NCBI RefSeq assembly: GCF_006352065.1
Contig: NZ_CP040915.1
Span: 3,658,001 to 3,722,000, forward strand
Origin: Georgenia yuyongxinii
GTDB lineage: Bacteria > Actinomycetota > Actinomycetes > Actinomycetales > Actinomycetaceae
Reading direction: 5' to 3'
DNA length: 64,000 nucleotides
In this document: one piece after another, positions 52,030-60,638 of the stretch
How positions within the stretch are numbered: the first letter of the stretch is position 1
Layout of the letters: every line of letters begins with the position of its first letter
Program-made: the position numbers and the translations under genes
The notes under the pieces: generated by a model
Told to the model about the DNA's origin: nothing
The model's database searches: none
What the model saw: the letters and a program-made list of their open reading frames with translations, nothing else

Positions 52030-54614
52030 TGCTGCGCGTCGCGCTACGGGAGGTCCGCAGCCACCTCGTCCGGTTCCTGCTCAGCGTGCTGGCGGTCACG
52101 CTCGGCATCGCGTTCGTCACGGGCACCTTCTCCCTGCGCGCCATGCTCGCGGACACGTTCGGCTCGATCATCGCCTCGACCACTCAGGGCGACCTCTATC
52201 TGCGCGGCGCCCCGGAGACCGGGGGTCCTCAGGAGTCCGACGGCGGTGAACCGTCCGGCGCGGGCGCCGCACCGGGCGGCACTCTCACCGAGCCCCGTGA
52301 TCCCGTCCCCGCCACCCTGGCGTCCGAGGTCGCCGGGCTCGACGGCGTCGCCCAGGCGGTGCCGGACCTCCTGGGCACCGTCGTCCTGATCGGCGCCGAC
52401 GGGCAGGCCGTCGTCAACGGTCAGGCCCCCTCGCTGGGCAGCGTGCTCCGCGAGAACGACCCCTCCGGCACCCTGCTGGCCGGCCACGCACCGCGGGACG
52501 CCGGCGAGATCGCGCTCGAGACCACCACGCTCCAGGCCTCCGGTCTGCGCCTCGGGGACACCACCCGCGTCGTCGTGGGCAACGGCCGGCTCACCGACGT
52601 GACGGTGGTCGGTGAGGTTACCTACGGCAACCCGATGGTCGGGACCACCCTCGTCCTCGTCGACCCGGCCACCGGGGAGGCGGCGTTCGCCCCGCAGGGC
52701 CTCGTGCCCCAGGTCGCGATCTTCGCCGACGCCGGCGCCGATCTCCCCGCGCTCGAGGAGCGGGTCGCCGCCGCGGTCCCCGACGACGTCGAGGTGGTCA
52801 CCGGCGCGCAGCTGCGGGACGAGGCTACCGAGGCCATCAACCAGCTGCTGGGATTCCTTGGCACCTTCCTCCTCGTCTTCGCCCTCATCTCGCTGTTTGT
52901 CGGGGCCTTCATCATCGCCAACACCTTCGCGATGGCGGTGCGCCAGCGGCAGCGGGAGTTCGCGCTCCTGCGGGCCGTTGGCGCCTCCCCCGGCCAGGTG
53001 CTCACCACCGTGCTGGGCCAGGCCGCCGTGGTGGGCGCGGTCGGCTCGGCGGCCGGGGTCGCCGCCGGTGTCGGTCTCGTGGCTCTCCTGCGCGTGTGGC
53101 TCGCCACGATGGGGATGGAGCTGACCGGCGACGTCGCCGTCACCCCCGCGCAGGCGGGAGCGATCGTGGCGCTCGGCACGGGCATGGCCATGGTGGCTGC
53201 GCTGCTGCCGGCCCGCCGCGCGGCGGGCACCCCGCCGGTCGAGGCAATGCGCGACGACGTCGTCGTGGTCGAGCGCTCGCTGCGCCTGCGCGCCGCGGTC
53301 GGTGCCGTGGTCCTGGCCGGCGGCGTGGCGGCCACCGTGGTCTCGGTCCAGCCGGAGACCACCCGGGCCGGCACCTGGCTCGGCGTCGGCGCGGGCGCCG
53401 TGCTGCTCGGCGCGCTGGCCGTCTCCCCCGCGATCGCACGGGCGGTGCTGGCGGTGCTCGCCGCCCCGTTCGTCGCCCTGGCCCGGCCGATGGGCCGGCT
53501 GGCCCGCGGGAACGTCACGCGCAACCCGCGCCGGACCGCCAGCACCGCCGGGGCGCTGATGATCGGCATGGCGCTGGTGGGCGCGTGCGCGGTGCTCGCC
53601 GAGTCGGCGCAGGCCTCGACCAGCGCGATCGTCGCGACCGAGTCCCGCGCAGACTTCTGGGTGCAGTCCGCCACCCGCGCCGTGCCGCCGCAGGTGGCGA
53701 CGGACATCGCCGCGCTCGACGTCGTGGCCCGCGCGGACACGGTGACGGTGGGCCAGGCCACCGTCACCGAGGCCGACGGCACGCAGGAGGGATTCCGGGC
53801 GGCCGGGCTGCCGGCTGGCGCCCTGGGGCAGACCATCGAGGTCGCCGTCGACACCGGCTCACTTGCCGGCCTGGCCGAGGGTGAGATCGCCGTGTCGCGC
53901 ACCGCCGCCATCGAGCACGGCTGGTCCGTCGGCGACGTCTTCACCCTGCCCACCGCCGACGGCCCGCGCGAGGCCCGGGTGGGCGCCGTCATCGAGTCTC
54001 AGCTCCTCGCTGCCCCGCTGATCATGGACTCCGCCCTCTTCACGGCAGTGGTCCCGGACATCGAGACCGTGGTGCTTGCGGTGCTGGTCGACGGGGCGGA
54101 CGGGGTGAGCCAGGACGAGCTACGGACGGCGCTCAACGGCGTCGTCGAGCCGTACGTGGTGCTGACGGTGCAGGACTCAGCGGAGCTGACCAGCTCGCTG
54201 GCTGAGCAGGTGGACCAGGCGATGGTGATCCTCTACGCGCTGCTGGGGCTGAGCGTGGTGATCGCGGTGCTGGGGATCGTCAACACCCTCGCCCTCGCCG
54301 TCATCGAGCGCACGCGTGAGATCGGGCTGATGCGCGCCGTCGGGCTCGGGCGTGCGCAGCTCGGCTCGACGATCGTCATCGAGTCGGTGCTCACCGCCGT
54401 CTTCGGGACGCTGCTCGGGGTGGCGATCGGGGTGGGGCTGGCCTCGGCCCTGCCCAGCGTGTTCGCCGAGCAGGGCCTGACCGAGCTCGCCGTGCCGTGG
54501 GACCTGCTCGGGGTGATGGTGCTGGTCTCGGGGGTCGTGGGCGTGGTCGCGGCGGTGCTGCCCGCGTGGCGGGCGACGTCGTTGCCGGTGCTGCAGGCGG
54601 TCGCGGACGAGTAG
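52029..54614 (+). CDS. FtsX-like ABC permease (MacB type, double-FtsX)
   Basis: The 861-residue permease has an N-terminal helix (FLLSVLAVTLGIAFVTGTFS) followed by a large extracellular domain (about 45-255). Three helices form the first FtsX domain (LLVFALISLFVGAFIIANTF and after). A middle helix pair, a second extracellular domain and a C-terminal FtsX domain (LGLSVVIAVLGIVNTLALAV) complete it. MALRRREFALLRAVGAS-type and RTREIGLMRAVGLGRAQLGS coupling segments are present. Such pairs export or extract lipoproteins, lipids or peptides from the membrane. A hairpin follows the stop. Confidence 0.92.
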   Translation: MLRVALREVRSHLVRFLLSVLAVTLGIAFVTGTFSLRAMLADTFGSIIASTTQGDLYLRGAPETGGPQESDGGEPSGAGAAPGGTLTEPRDPVPATLASEVAGLDGVAQAVPDLLGTVVLIGADGQAVVNGQAPSLGSVLRENDPSGTLLAGHAPRDAGEIALETTTLQASGLRLGDTTRVVVGNGRLTDVTVVGEVTYGNPMVGTTLVLVDPATGEAAFAPQGLVPQVAIFADAGADLPALEERVAAAVPDDVEVVTGAQLRDEATEAINQLLGFLGTFLLVFALISLFVGAFIIANTFAMAVRQRQREFALLRAVGASPGQVLTTVLGQAAVVGAVGSAAGVAAGVGLVALLRVWLATMGMELTGDVAVTPAQAGAIVALGTGMAMVAALLPARRAAGTPPVEAMRDDVVVVERSLRLRAAVGAVVLAGGVAATVVSVQPETTRAGTWLGVGAGAVLLGALAVSPAIARAVLAVLAAPFVALARPMGRLARGNVTRNPRRTASTAGALMIGMALVGACAVLAESAQASTSAIVATESRADFWVQSATRAVPPQVATDIAALDVVARADTVTVGQATVTEADGTQEGFRAAGLPAGALGQTIEVAVDTGSLAGLAEGEIAVSRTAAIEHGWSVGDVFTLPTADGPREARVGAVIESQLLAAPLIMDSALFTAVVPDIETVVLAVLVDGADGVSQDELRTALNGVVEPYVVLTVQDSAELTSSLAEQVDQAMVILYALLGLSVVIAVLGIVNTLALAVIERTREIGLMRAVGLGRAQLGSTIVIESVLTAVFGTLLGVAIGVGLASALPSVFAEQGLTELAVPWDLLGVMVLVSGVVGVVAAVLPAWRATSLPVLQAVADE

Positions 54615-54615
54615 C

Positions 54616-54640
54616 CGGGTGCCGGCCAGGCCGGCACCCG
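54616..54640. terminator. Bidirectional terminator, ABC permease / nuclease genes
   Basis: Twelve-bp arms CGGGTGCCGGCC (54616-54627) and their complement (54629-54640) are separated by one base. The hairpin lies between the two convergent stop codons. Confidence 0.75.
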
Positions 54641-54651
54641 ACCGTCGCCTG

Positions 54652-57162
54652 CTACCCCTTGCCGCCCTTCTCCCAGGCGTGGTCCGGTGCCTTGCCGGGC
54701 AGCACATCCAGCCCCACGATCACCGGGTCGTGGTCGCTTGAGCGGAACGGTGAGGCGTCGTAGAGGTTGGTGACGTTGTAGTTGTGCCGGCTGTACTCCA
54801 GGCCGACCGACTCCCCGGCGTTGATGTTCCAGATGTCCGCGCCGGTCACCAGCTTCGTGGCTGCCTGGTTGGCGAAGACGTGGTCGAGGGAGCCGACCAG
54901 TCCGTCGAAGGAGTAGGTGTCCTCCTCGGTCCTGGTCTGGCCGATGTTGGTGTAGCCCGCGTCCCCGAGCACCACGAGCGGGTCCTCCTCGGTGTAGGAG
55001 TTGAAGTCGCCCACGAGGAAGACCGGCGTCGCCCTGTACTGGGCAGCGAACGCCACGAGTGCCTCCGCCTGCTTGACGCGGTCGGCGTTGGACAGGCCCT
55101 GCCCCTCGTCCACATCGTTGCCAGGGCCCACGCCCGACCCCTTGGACTTGAAGTGGTTGGCGATGACGACGAACTCCGGACCCTTGGGCTGGCCGCCGGG
55201 GTTGAGCGCCCGGAACGCCTGGGCCAACGGCTCACGCGCGTTGGCGAACGCCGCGTCCCCGACGAGGATCTGTGACTGGCCGACCGGCGCCACCCGCTTG
55301 GTCTTGTAGATGAACGCGTTCCGGATGATGTCCTCGGCTGCGGGCACGTTCGCCGGGGAGGGCACGTAGGCCCAGGTCCCCGCGCCGGCATCGGCGTTGA
55401 GCGCGTCGACCAGGTGCGAGAGGGCGGTGTCGCGGCTGCCGGTGAAGATGAAGGAGTTCTCGATCTCGGCCAGCGCGACGACCTCGGCGTCGAGGGCGTT
55501 GATGGCTGCGACGATCTTGGCCTGCTGGCGCTCGAGGTCCTCATCCTCCGCCGCGCCGCGCGGGTCGCACCGGTCCCGGACGGTGACCGGGTCACCGACG
55601 CGGTCGCTGAAGTACCGGCACCCGGCCACCTCGTCACCGGTGGTGGTGAAGTAGTTCAGCACGTTGAAGAAGGCCAGCTGGATGTCGCCGCCGACCTGCT
55701 CGGGCGCGGCCTCCCGGGTGTTCTCGAACGTCGCGGGGGCCGCACCGTTGGTCCCCGTCACCTGGGTGGTTGGCTGGAAGTTCCACTGGAAGCGGTAGTC
55801 GAGGATCACCGGGTCGGTGAAGGTGACGGCCGCACCCACCCGGACGGGGTTCTCGAGGCTGAGGTACGGGATCGGCGTCTGGTGGTAGGGCTGGTTGAAG
55901 TTGGTGTAGTCCCAGCTCGAGCCGTCGTCGAGGGTGACGGCGCGCGCGGCGTTGCCGGCCGCGACGGCGTCGAACGCGGCCCGGTCCGTCACCGGGTTCG
56001 CGGTCTCGCTCGGCTGCACGAGCGGCTCGGTGCCCGCCGCGAGCCCCACGGAGCCGAACCGGTTGGTGTCGAAGGTGTCGGTGACCGTGTACTCCCCCTG
56101 CGGGGCGACGAGCATGCCCTCGAAGACCTCACGGCCGGCGTCGGTGGCTGGAAGCGCGATGGCGGCGGGAACCACCGGATCAGCCGGTTCGTCGAGGACG
56201 GCCCACTCGTCGGCGGTGATCTCGGTGAGCGTGCCGAACTCCGACACCTCCCCGGTCACCTCGAGGTACTGCCCGACCTCGGCCTGCTGGGCGAGGTCGC
56301 CGGAGAAGACGAAGATGCCGTCCGAGGCGTCGTGACCGGTGAGGTCGGCGCCGGTGCCGGGGGTCTGGAGGTAGACACCGTCGAAGTTGCCGGTCGGGTA
56401 CGCGGCAGTGACGACGCCGCGCGTGACCACCGTGCGGCCGACGAGCGGCGAGGCTGCCCCGGTGCCCTGGATCTCGGCGATCGTGGCCTCGACCGTCTCG
56501 TCGTCGCCATCGCTGCCGGAGCCCTGGGGGGTGGGTGCGCCCATGGTGAAGTCGGCGGCGTTGTTGTCGGTGTCGGCGAAGGCCGTGCGCGACCACGACA
56601 GCGGGGTGGCGTTGGTGCCGGTGGTGGCCGCCACCGCGCCCTCGAAGGTGTTCGAGGTCCCGTAGCCGATGAGGTCCACGATCTGGGCGTTCCCGGCGAC
56701 GTTGCCGGTCGGCAGGGTGACCGCGGACGCGGCTCGTACGAGAGCGACGGTGCCCGTGGTGCCCGAGGGGTTCAGCGCACCGGCCACGAGGTCCACCTCG
56801 GGCACAGCCTCCCCCACGCCCCCGTTCGAGCCACCCGAGACGAGGAAGTGCCCGCCCGCCGCGATCGTGCCGGACAGGGGCACGGTGTTGTTGCTGCTGC
56901 CCGACGCGGTGGCCGCGCGGTACTGCAGGCTCAGGCCTGCGAGGTTCACCGGAGCGTCGGTGGGGTTGTACAGCTCCACGAACTTGTGCGTGAACGGCTG
57001 GTTGGCGCTGCCACCCCGGGCGTAGACCTCGTTGATGACGACACCGCTGCCGTCCGGCGCGGCGACCGCCGGGATGACGGCGACGGGCGCCGCGACCAGG
57101 GCACCAGCTGCCGCTGCGGTCACCCCCGCTCTTCTCAGGAACGACATATTGCGTGGACTCAC
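54652..57162 (-). CDS. Secreted ExeM/NucH-like nuclease with lamin-tail domain
   Basis: The 836-residue exported protein has a signal peptide (about 1-37, ending AVAA). A lamin-tail domain opens with GVVINEVYARGGSANQPF (about 40-190), followed by an OB-fold region with VVTRGVVTAAY (about 225-330). The C-terminal endonuclease/exonuclease/phosphatase domain contains LAFFNVLNYF, EVVALAEIENS, VVIANHFKSKG, FLVGDFNSY and SSDHDPVIVGL. This layout is that of ExeM/NucH extracellular DNases, which degrade DNA outside the cell for phosphate and nucleosides. GTG 57162 is chosen because AAGGAG lies six bases upstream; ATG 57168 would abut the site. A degenerate PHO-like repeat lies upstream. Confidence 0.9.
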   Translation of the reverse strand: MSPRNMSFLRRAGVTAAAAGALVAAPVAVIPAVAAPDGSGVVINEVYARGGSANQPFTHKFVELYNPTDAPVNLAGLSLQYRAATASGSSNNTVPLSGTIAAGGHFLVSGGSNGGVGEAVPEVDLVAGALNPSGTTGTVALVRAASAVTLPTGNVAGNAQIVDLIGYGTSNTFEGAVAATTGTNATPLSWSRTAFADTDNNAADFTMGAPTPQGSGSDGDDETVEATIAEIQGTGAASPLVGRTVVTRGVVTAAYPTGNFDGVYLQTPGTGADLTGHDASDGIFVFSGDLAQQAEVGQYLEVTGEVSEFGTLTEITADEWAVLDEPADPVVPAAIALPATDAGREVFEGMLVAPQGEYTVTDTFDTNRFGSVGLAAGTEPLVQPSETANPVTDRAAFDAVAAGNAARAVTLDDGSSWDYTNFNQPYHQTPIPYLSLENPVRVGAAVTFTDPVILDYRFQWNFQPTTQVTGTNGAAPATFENTREAAPEQVGGDIQLAFFNVLNYFTTTGDEVAGCRYFSDRVGDPVTVRDRCDPRGAAEDEDLERQQAKIVAAINALDAEVVALAEIENSFIFTGSRDTALSHLVDALNADAGAGTWAYVPSPANVPAAEDIIRNAFIYKTKRVAPVGQSQILVGDAAFANAREPLAQAFRALNPGGQPKGPEFVVIANHFKSKGSGVGPGNDVDEGQGLSNADRVKQAEALVAFAAQYRATPVFLVGDFNSYTEEDPLVVLGDAGYTNIGQTRTEEDTYSFDGLVGSLDHVFANQAATKLVTGADIWNINAGESVGLEYSRHNYNVTNLYDASPFRSSDHDPVIVGLDVLPGKAPDHAWEKGGKG

Positions 57163-57168
57163 GACCAT

Positions 57169-57558
57169 CTCCTTCGTGCCGGACGAGCCGGCAAATGTCC
57201 GGGGGTGGGGAGGATCCCCTCTTCCTCTACCTCTTCCGGAGCGGGCATCGTCGACCGCGCCGGAGCGCCATTCACCCAGATGGTCACAATTCGGTCAAGG
57301 GTTTCCGCGCACCTCAGCCGAGAAGTCATGCGCGGGCCATCGGCCGTTCGCTGACCGGACGCTGACGCTCAGAAAAGTCCCCTGGGCCGGGAGTAGTCTC
57401 CACTGAAACAGCAGCACCGCCCACCACAGGAGCCACAGACGTGAAAGCTTTGCGCCCATGAGCGTGCACAGCAGGGCGGGTGCCGCAATCATGGGATGTC
57501 CGGACCGGTCCGCCCAGCAGGCGCCCCACCACCGGCCACGAACGAGGAGACGATCGCG
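57169..57558. other. Divergent promoter region with PHO-like repeats
   Basis: This 390-base gap separates the nuclease gene from the holin-like gene. At 57272-57299 the plus strand carries TCACC, GGTCACAATTC and GGTCAAGGGTT at roughly 11-base spacing, a degenerate PHO-box-like direct repeat. No gene is seen. Confidence 0.35.
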
Positions 57559-58002
57559 GTGAGCACATCCGCAGAGCACACCACCCCGGTGGTCGAGGCG
57601 ACGAAGGTCGAAGGGCCCGGCAAGGGACGTAGTGTCGGGGAGCTCATTGCCACGGTGTCCGAGCAGTTCTCGCGGTTGATCCGCGACGAGCTGCAGCTTG
57701 CGCAGGTCCAGCTCGCCGAGAAGGGCAAGCGCCTGGGCATGGGGGCCGGCCTCCTCGGCGGAGCGGCGATCGTGTCGCTGTACGCCGTCGGCGTGCTGCT
57801 GGCCGCCGCGGTCCTCGGCCTCGCGACGGTGCTCCCGGCGTGGCTGTCAGCCCTGATCATCGGCGTGTTCCTGCTCATCGTGGCGGCCGTCGTCGGGTTC
57901 GTCGGCAAGAAGGCGATCGATGCCTCCAAGCGGTTCGCTCCCAAGCCCCAGGAGGGCCTCAAGGACGATCTCGACGCCGTGAAGAAGGGGATCCAGAAGT
58001 GA
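57559..58002 (+). CDS. Actinobacterial holin-X-like (phage holin family 3-6) membrane protein
   Basis: The 147-residue protein has a hydrophilic, helical N-terminus (SVGELIATVSEQFSRLIRDE and LQLAQVQLAEKGKRLGMGAG), two membrane helices (about 73-95 and 100-122) and a charged C-terminal helix. This is the PF07332 pattern, annotated as phage holin although it is a chromosomal housekeeping family in Actinobacteria. GTG 57559 has GAGGAGA eight bases upstream; ATG 57496 has no site. It overlaps the DUF3618 gene (GTGA), with which it is nearly always paired. Confidence 0.88.
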   Translation: MSTSAEHTTPVVEATKVEGPGKGRSVGELIATVSEQFSRLIRDELQLAQVQLAEKGKRLGMGAGLLGGAAIVSLYAVGVLLAAAVLGLATVLPAWLSALIIGVFLLIVAAVVGFVGKKAIDASKRFAPKPQEGLKDDLDAVKKGIQK

Positions 58003-58265
58003 GCGAAGAGCGCAAGCGCACGGCCGAGGAGATCGAGGCGGACCTCGCTCGCACGCGGCGGGCCCTGACGAGCACCGTCAACGAGCTCTCCGACAAGCTG
58101 GACCCGCGCAGCCAGGTGGAGGCGGCGCGCACGGCCGCGCAGGCCAAGGCACGCACCTTCGCCGACGACGTCAGCAGCGGTCAGCCCAAGGCGCTCGCGA
58201 TCGCGGGTGGCGCCGTGGCGTTCGTGGGGCTGCTCGTCGTCGCCGCTGCACGCCGCCGCGGCTGA
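57999..58265 (+). CDS. DUF3618 family membrane protein
   Basis: The 88-residue protein starts VSEERKRTAEEIEADLARTR, followed by RALTSTVNELSDKLDPRSQV, the DUF3618 signature. One membrane helix near the C-terminus (ALAIAGGAVAFVGLLVVAAA) precedes an RRRG tail. It begins inside the stop of the holin-like gene. The pair may build a small membrane-surface complex; its function is unknown. Confidence 0.9.
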   Translation: MSEERKRTAEEIEADLARTRRALTSTVNELSDKLDPRSQVEAARTAAQAKARTFADDVSSGQPKALAIAGGAVAFVGLLVVAAARRRG

Positions 58266-58368
58266 TGGCCGCGCCCGCGCGGTAGCGTCCCGCGGGCCAC
58301 ACCGCCCGCATGGCAGCCGAACGGCCGTGACCGCCGCCCTTGGCGACGGTCACGAACGTGCGGTGAAC

Positions 58369-58587
58369 TCAGATTGCGGTGGGGTGGTGCGCGTCGACCA
58401 GCCCGCTGGCGGCAAGCAGCTCCTCCACCTCACTGCGGCGGAAGCGGCGGTGCCCACCCAGGGTGCGGATCGAGGAGATCTTCCCGGCGTTGGCCCAGCG
58501 GGTCACGGTCTTGGGGTCCACACGGAACCTCGCCGCCACCTCGGACGGGGTCAGCAGCTGCTCCGTCGTGCCTTCCATCGTGCTCAT
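58369..58587 (-). CDS. bldC: BldC-type MerR/excisionase-like DNA-binding protein
   Basis: The 72-residue regulator consists almost only of a winged helix: LLTPSEVAARFRVDPKTVTR, then WANAGKISSIRTLGGHRRFR and SEVEELL. RVDPKTVTRWA...GKxxSIRTLGGHRR is diagnostic of BldC, the small actinobacterial regulator that holds back sporulation in Streptomyces and binds DNA head-to-tail along repeated sites. The role in a non-sporulating relative is unknown. ATG 58587 follows GGGAGG. It lies close to DUF3073 and purM, the usual neighbourhood. Confidence 0.93.
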   Translation of the reverse strand: MSTMEGTTEQLLTPSEVAARFRVDPKTVTRWANAGKISSIRTLGGHRRFRRSEVEELLAASGLVDAHHPTAI

Positions 58588-59004
58588 GGGAAACCTCCCG
58601 GGGTCGTTATGGCTCGCGCCTCCCGCGCGCTGCTGTTTGTCAGTCCATCACGGCTCCGACGGCTCCACCCGGGCCGATGGTCCCGACAAACTGGACTATT
58701 GCCGCGTAGGTTCGTTGACCGCGTTGAGTGTCCGTATCTGCGGGCGCCGGCCGGTGCGAGCCGCCGTTCCCCCAGCGCTGCAATTCCACGGCGCCTGAGC
58801 CGCCGCCCAGACCGCCTCATGGTGAGACGAAGCCTCTTGCCTCTTGAGCACGTGAGAGACGACCCACAGCGCTCGGAGGTGTTCAGGAATGGCTGTAGGG
58901 CGCTTCGACCATGTACCGTGGCACCACGACACAGATGACCATAAACACGGGGCCGCACCAGTAGAGGTGCCTGCCCCGGTTCTACGTTGGAGGGGGTCGA
59001 CGCC
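58588..59004. other. Divergent gap ahead of bldC and DUF3073 genes
   Basis: No gene is supported in these 417 bases. A 31-nt hairpin lies at 58948-58978 just before the DUF3073 ribosome site. Otherwise only promoter space is inferred. Confidence 0.45.
58948..58978 (+). promoter_or_regulatory. 5' leader hairpin of the DUF3073 gene
   Basis: CGGGGC (58948-58953) pairs with GCCCCG (58973-58978), and GCACC (58955-58959) with GGTGC (58966-58970). This forms one stem with a small internal bulge and an AGTAGA loop. It ends about 12 bases before the GGAGGGG ribosome site, so it could influence translation. Confidence 0.45.
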
Positions 59005-59205
59005 ATGGGGCGCGGCCGTCAAAAGGCCAAGCAGACGAAGGTCGCTCGCAAGCTGAAGTACTTCAGCCCCGAGACCGACTATCGAGCCCTCGAGAAGGAG
59101 CTCACGTCGCGTACTGACGACGACGGGTACGGCCAGATCCCTCCCGCCACGGACGACTGGGAAGACACCGAGGACCAGGGCTGGGACATCCGTTCCGCCC
59201 ATTGA
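59005..59205 (+). CDS. DUF3073 family protein
   Basis: The 66-residue protein has a basic start, MGRGRQKAKQTKVARKLKYF, continuing SPETDYRALEKEL, and an acidic tail, DDWEDTEDQGWD. This is the DUF3073 pattern, conserved across Actinobacteria next to purM and bldC. The basic half could bind RNA or the ribosome, which is inference. ATG 59005 follows GGAGGGG. The gene is flanked by a 5' hairpin and two 3' hairpins. Confidence 0.92.
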   Translation: MGRGRQKAKQTKVARKLKYFSPETDYRALEKELTSRTDDDGYGQIPPATDDWEDTEDQGWDIRSAH

Positions 59206-59296
59206 TCGTCGGCGTTCCCCGGCCGTCCCTGCACATCGCGGCGCCGGTTCGCAGCAGGTGGCCGATGCCCGCGTAGAGCGGGCACTGCTGCGTCCC

Positions 59297-59325
59297 GCCC
59301 GCGCCGCTCGGTGAGCGGCGCGGGC
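59297..59325 (+). terminator. DUF3073 terminator
   Basis: Perfect 13-bp arms GCCCGCGCCGCTC (59297-59309) and their complement (59313-59325) flank a GGT loop and are followed by CCTTCC. A second nested hairpin immediately precedes it. Confidence 0.75.
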
Positions 59326-59444
59326 CCTTCCGGCGTCACTCGTGTGTGGCGCCGGCCGGCTGCTGCCGGGATCGGGTCGAGGGGCAAGGCACGGCAGGCC
59401 GGTCACGGCCCGCCGTGCCGACGTGCCTGCCTTCGGGCCGGCGG

Positions 59445-59482
59445 GCCGACATCTCGCGGAGAAGATGACATCTCGCGGCGAG
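59445..59482 (+). repeat. 19-bp tandem repeat, locus E (2 units)
   Basis: The units are GCCGACATCTCGCGGAGAA (59445-59463) and GATGACATCTCGCGGCGAG (59464-59482), placed 25 bases beyond the purM stop in a convergent gap. Confidence 0.85.
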
Positions 59483-59507
59483 AGGGGGCTCTGCTCGTGC
59501 GGGGTGG

Positions 59508-60638
59508 TCAGCTCGTGCGGTACTCCCCCACGAGGCGCACCGCGCCGCCGTCGACACCCTTGGTGCCGCGGACGACGTCGGGCCCGGCGACCCCGTCGTC
59601 CTGGCGCACCGAGCCGAGCACCCATGCGTCGATGCCGCGCGCGCGCACGGCCGCGAGGGTGGCGTCGGCGCTGTCGGGTGCCACGACGGCGACCATGCCC
59701 ACCCCGAGGTTCAGGGTGTTCTGCAGGTCGTTCCACGGCACCTGGCCGAGGCGGCGGACGAGGTCGAAGATCGGCGGGACCACCCAGGTGGACCGGTCCA
59801 CCTCGGCCACCAGCCCCTGGGGCAGCACCCGGGCAAGGTTGGCGGCGAGCCCGCCGCCGGTGACGTGGCTGAACGCGTGGACGTCGACGGCGTCGTCCCC
59901 CACCAGGTCCAGGCAGGCGGGCGTATACAGGCGGGTGGGCTCGAGGAGCTCCTCACCGAGGGTGCGACCGAGCTCGGGCACCTCGCGCTCGTAGCCCCAG
60001 CCGGCGACGTCGAAGACCTTCCGCACCAGCGAGTAACCGTTGGAGTGCAGGCCCGAGGCCGCCATTGCGACCACGACGTCACCGGCGCGCACACGCTCGG
60101 CGCCGAGCACGGCGTCGGCCTCGACGACGCCGGTCGCGGCGCCGGCGACGTCGTACTCGTGCTCGCCGAGCAGCCCGGGGTGCTCGGCGGTCTCCCCACC
60201 GAGCAGCGGGGTGCCGACGAGCGCGCAGGCCTCGGCGATGCCTCGGACGATGTCGGCGACCCGCTCGGGGACCACCTTGCCGGTGGCGATGTAGTCGGTC
60301 ATGAGCAGCGGCCGGGCGCCGACGACCACGATGTCGTCGACGACCATGCCGACGAGGTCGTGGCCGATGGTGTGGTGGACGTCCATCGCCTGGGCGACGG
60401 CGACCTTGGTGCCGACCCCGTCGGTGGAGGTGGCCAGCAGCGGCCGGCGGTAGGCCTTGAGGTCGGAGACGTCCACGAGCCCGGCGAAGCCGCCGACGCC
60501 GCCGACGACGCCGGCGGTGTGCGTGGCGCGCACGGCGTCCTTCATGAGCTCGACGGCGCGGTCCCCCGCCTCGGTGTCCACACCGGCGGCGGCGTAGGTC
60601 AGCGGCGCGGTCTCGCCGGCGGGGCTGGTCTCGGTCAC
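59508..60638 (-). CDS. purM: Phosphoribosylformylglycinamidine cyclo-ligase PurM
   Basis: The 376-residue enzyme closes the imidazole ring (FGAM to AIR, ATP-dependent) in purine synthesis. It opens LTYAAAGVDTEAGDRAVELM and carries ATSTDGVGTKVAVA, HDLVGMVVDDIVVVGARPLL, LLGGETAEHPG and FSHVTGGGLAANLARVLP. GTG 60638 overlaps the purF stop (GTGA), so PurF and PurM are cotranslated. The length is slightly above the usual 350 owing to a short N-terminal extension. Confidence 0.97.
   Translation of the reverse strand: MTETSPAGETAPLTYAAAGVDTEAGDRAVELMKDAVRATHTAGVVGGVGGFAGLVDVSDLKAYRRPLLATSTDGVGTKVAVAQAMDVHHTIGHDLVGMVVDDIVVVGARPLLMTDYIATGKVVPERVADIVRGIAEACALVGTPLLGGETAEHPGLLGEHEYDVAGAATGVVEADAVLGAERVRAGDVVVAMAASGLHSNGYSLVRKVFDVAGWGYEREVPELGRTLGEELLEPTRLYTPACLDLVGDDAVDVHAFSHVTGGGLAANLARVLPQGLVAEVDRSTWVVPPIFDLVRRLGQVPWNDLQNTLNLGVGMVAVVAPDSADATLAAVRARGIDAWVLGSVRQDDGVAGPDVVRGTKGVDGGAVRLVGEYRTS

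Larger units (their letters stand above)
59206..59507. other. Convergent gap with nested hairpins and repeat locus E
   Basis: No gene is supported. The gap holds a nested stem (GCAGCAG 59251-59257 with CTGCTGC 59285-59291, enclosing TGCCCGC/GCGGGCA), the DUF3073 terminator at 59297-59325 and the 19-bp repeat at 59445-59482. Confidence 0.5.

Noticed and set aside
51070-54614. MacB-type ABC pair as an antibiotic-resistance module
   Set aside because: There is no adjacent two-component sensor or bacteriocin gene, so resistance is not supported; only the transporter class is certain.
57559-58002. Holin-like gene as evidence of a prophage
   Set aside because: This family pairs with DUF3618 in ordinary actinobacterial chromosomes, and no phage structural, integrase or lysin genes are nearby.
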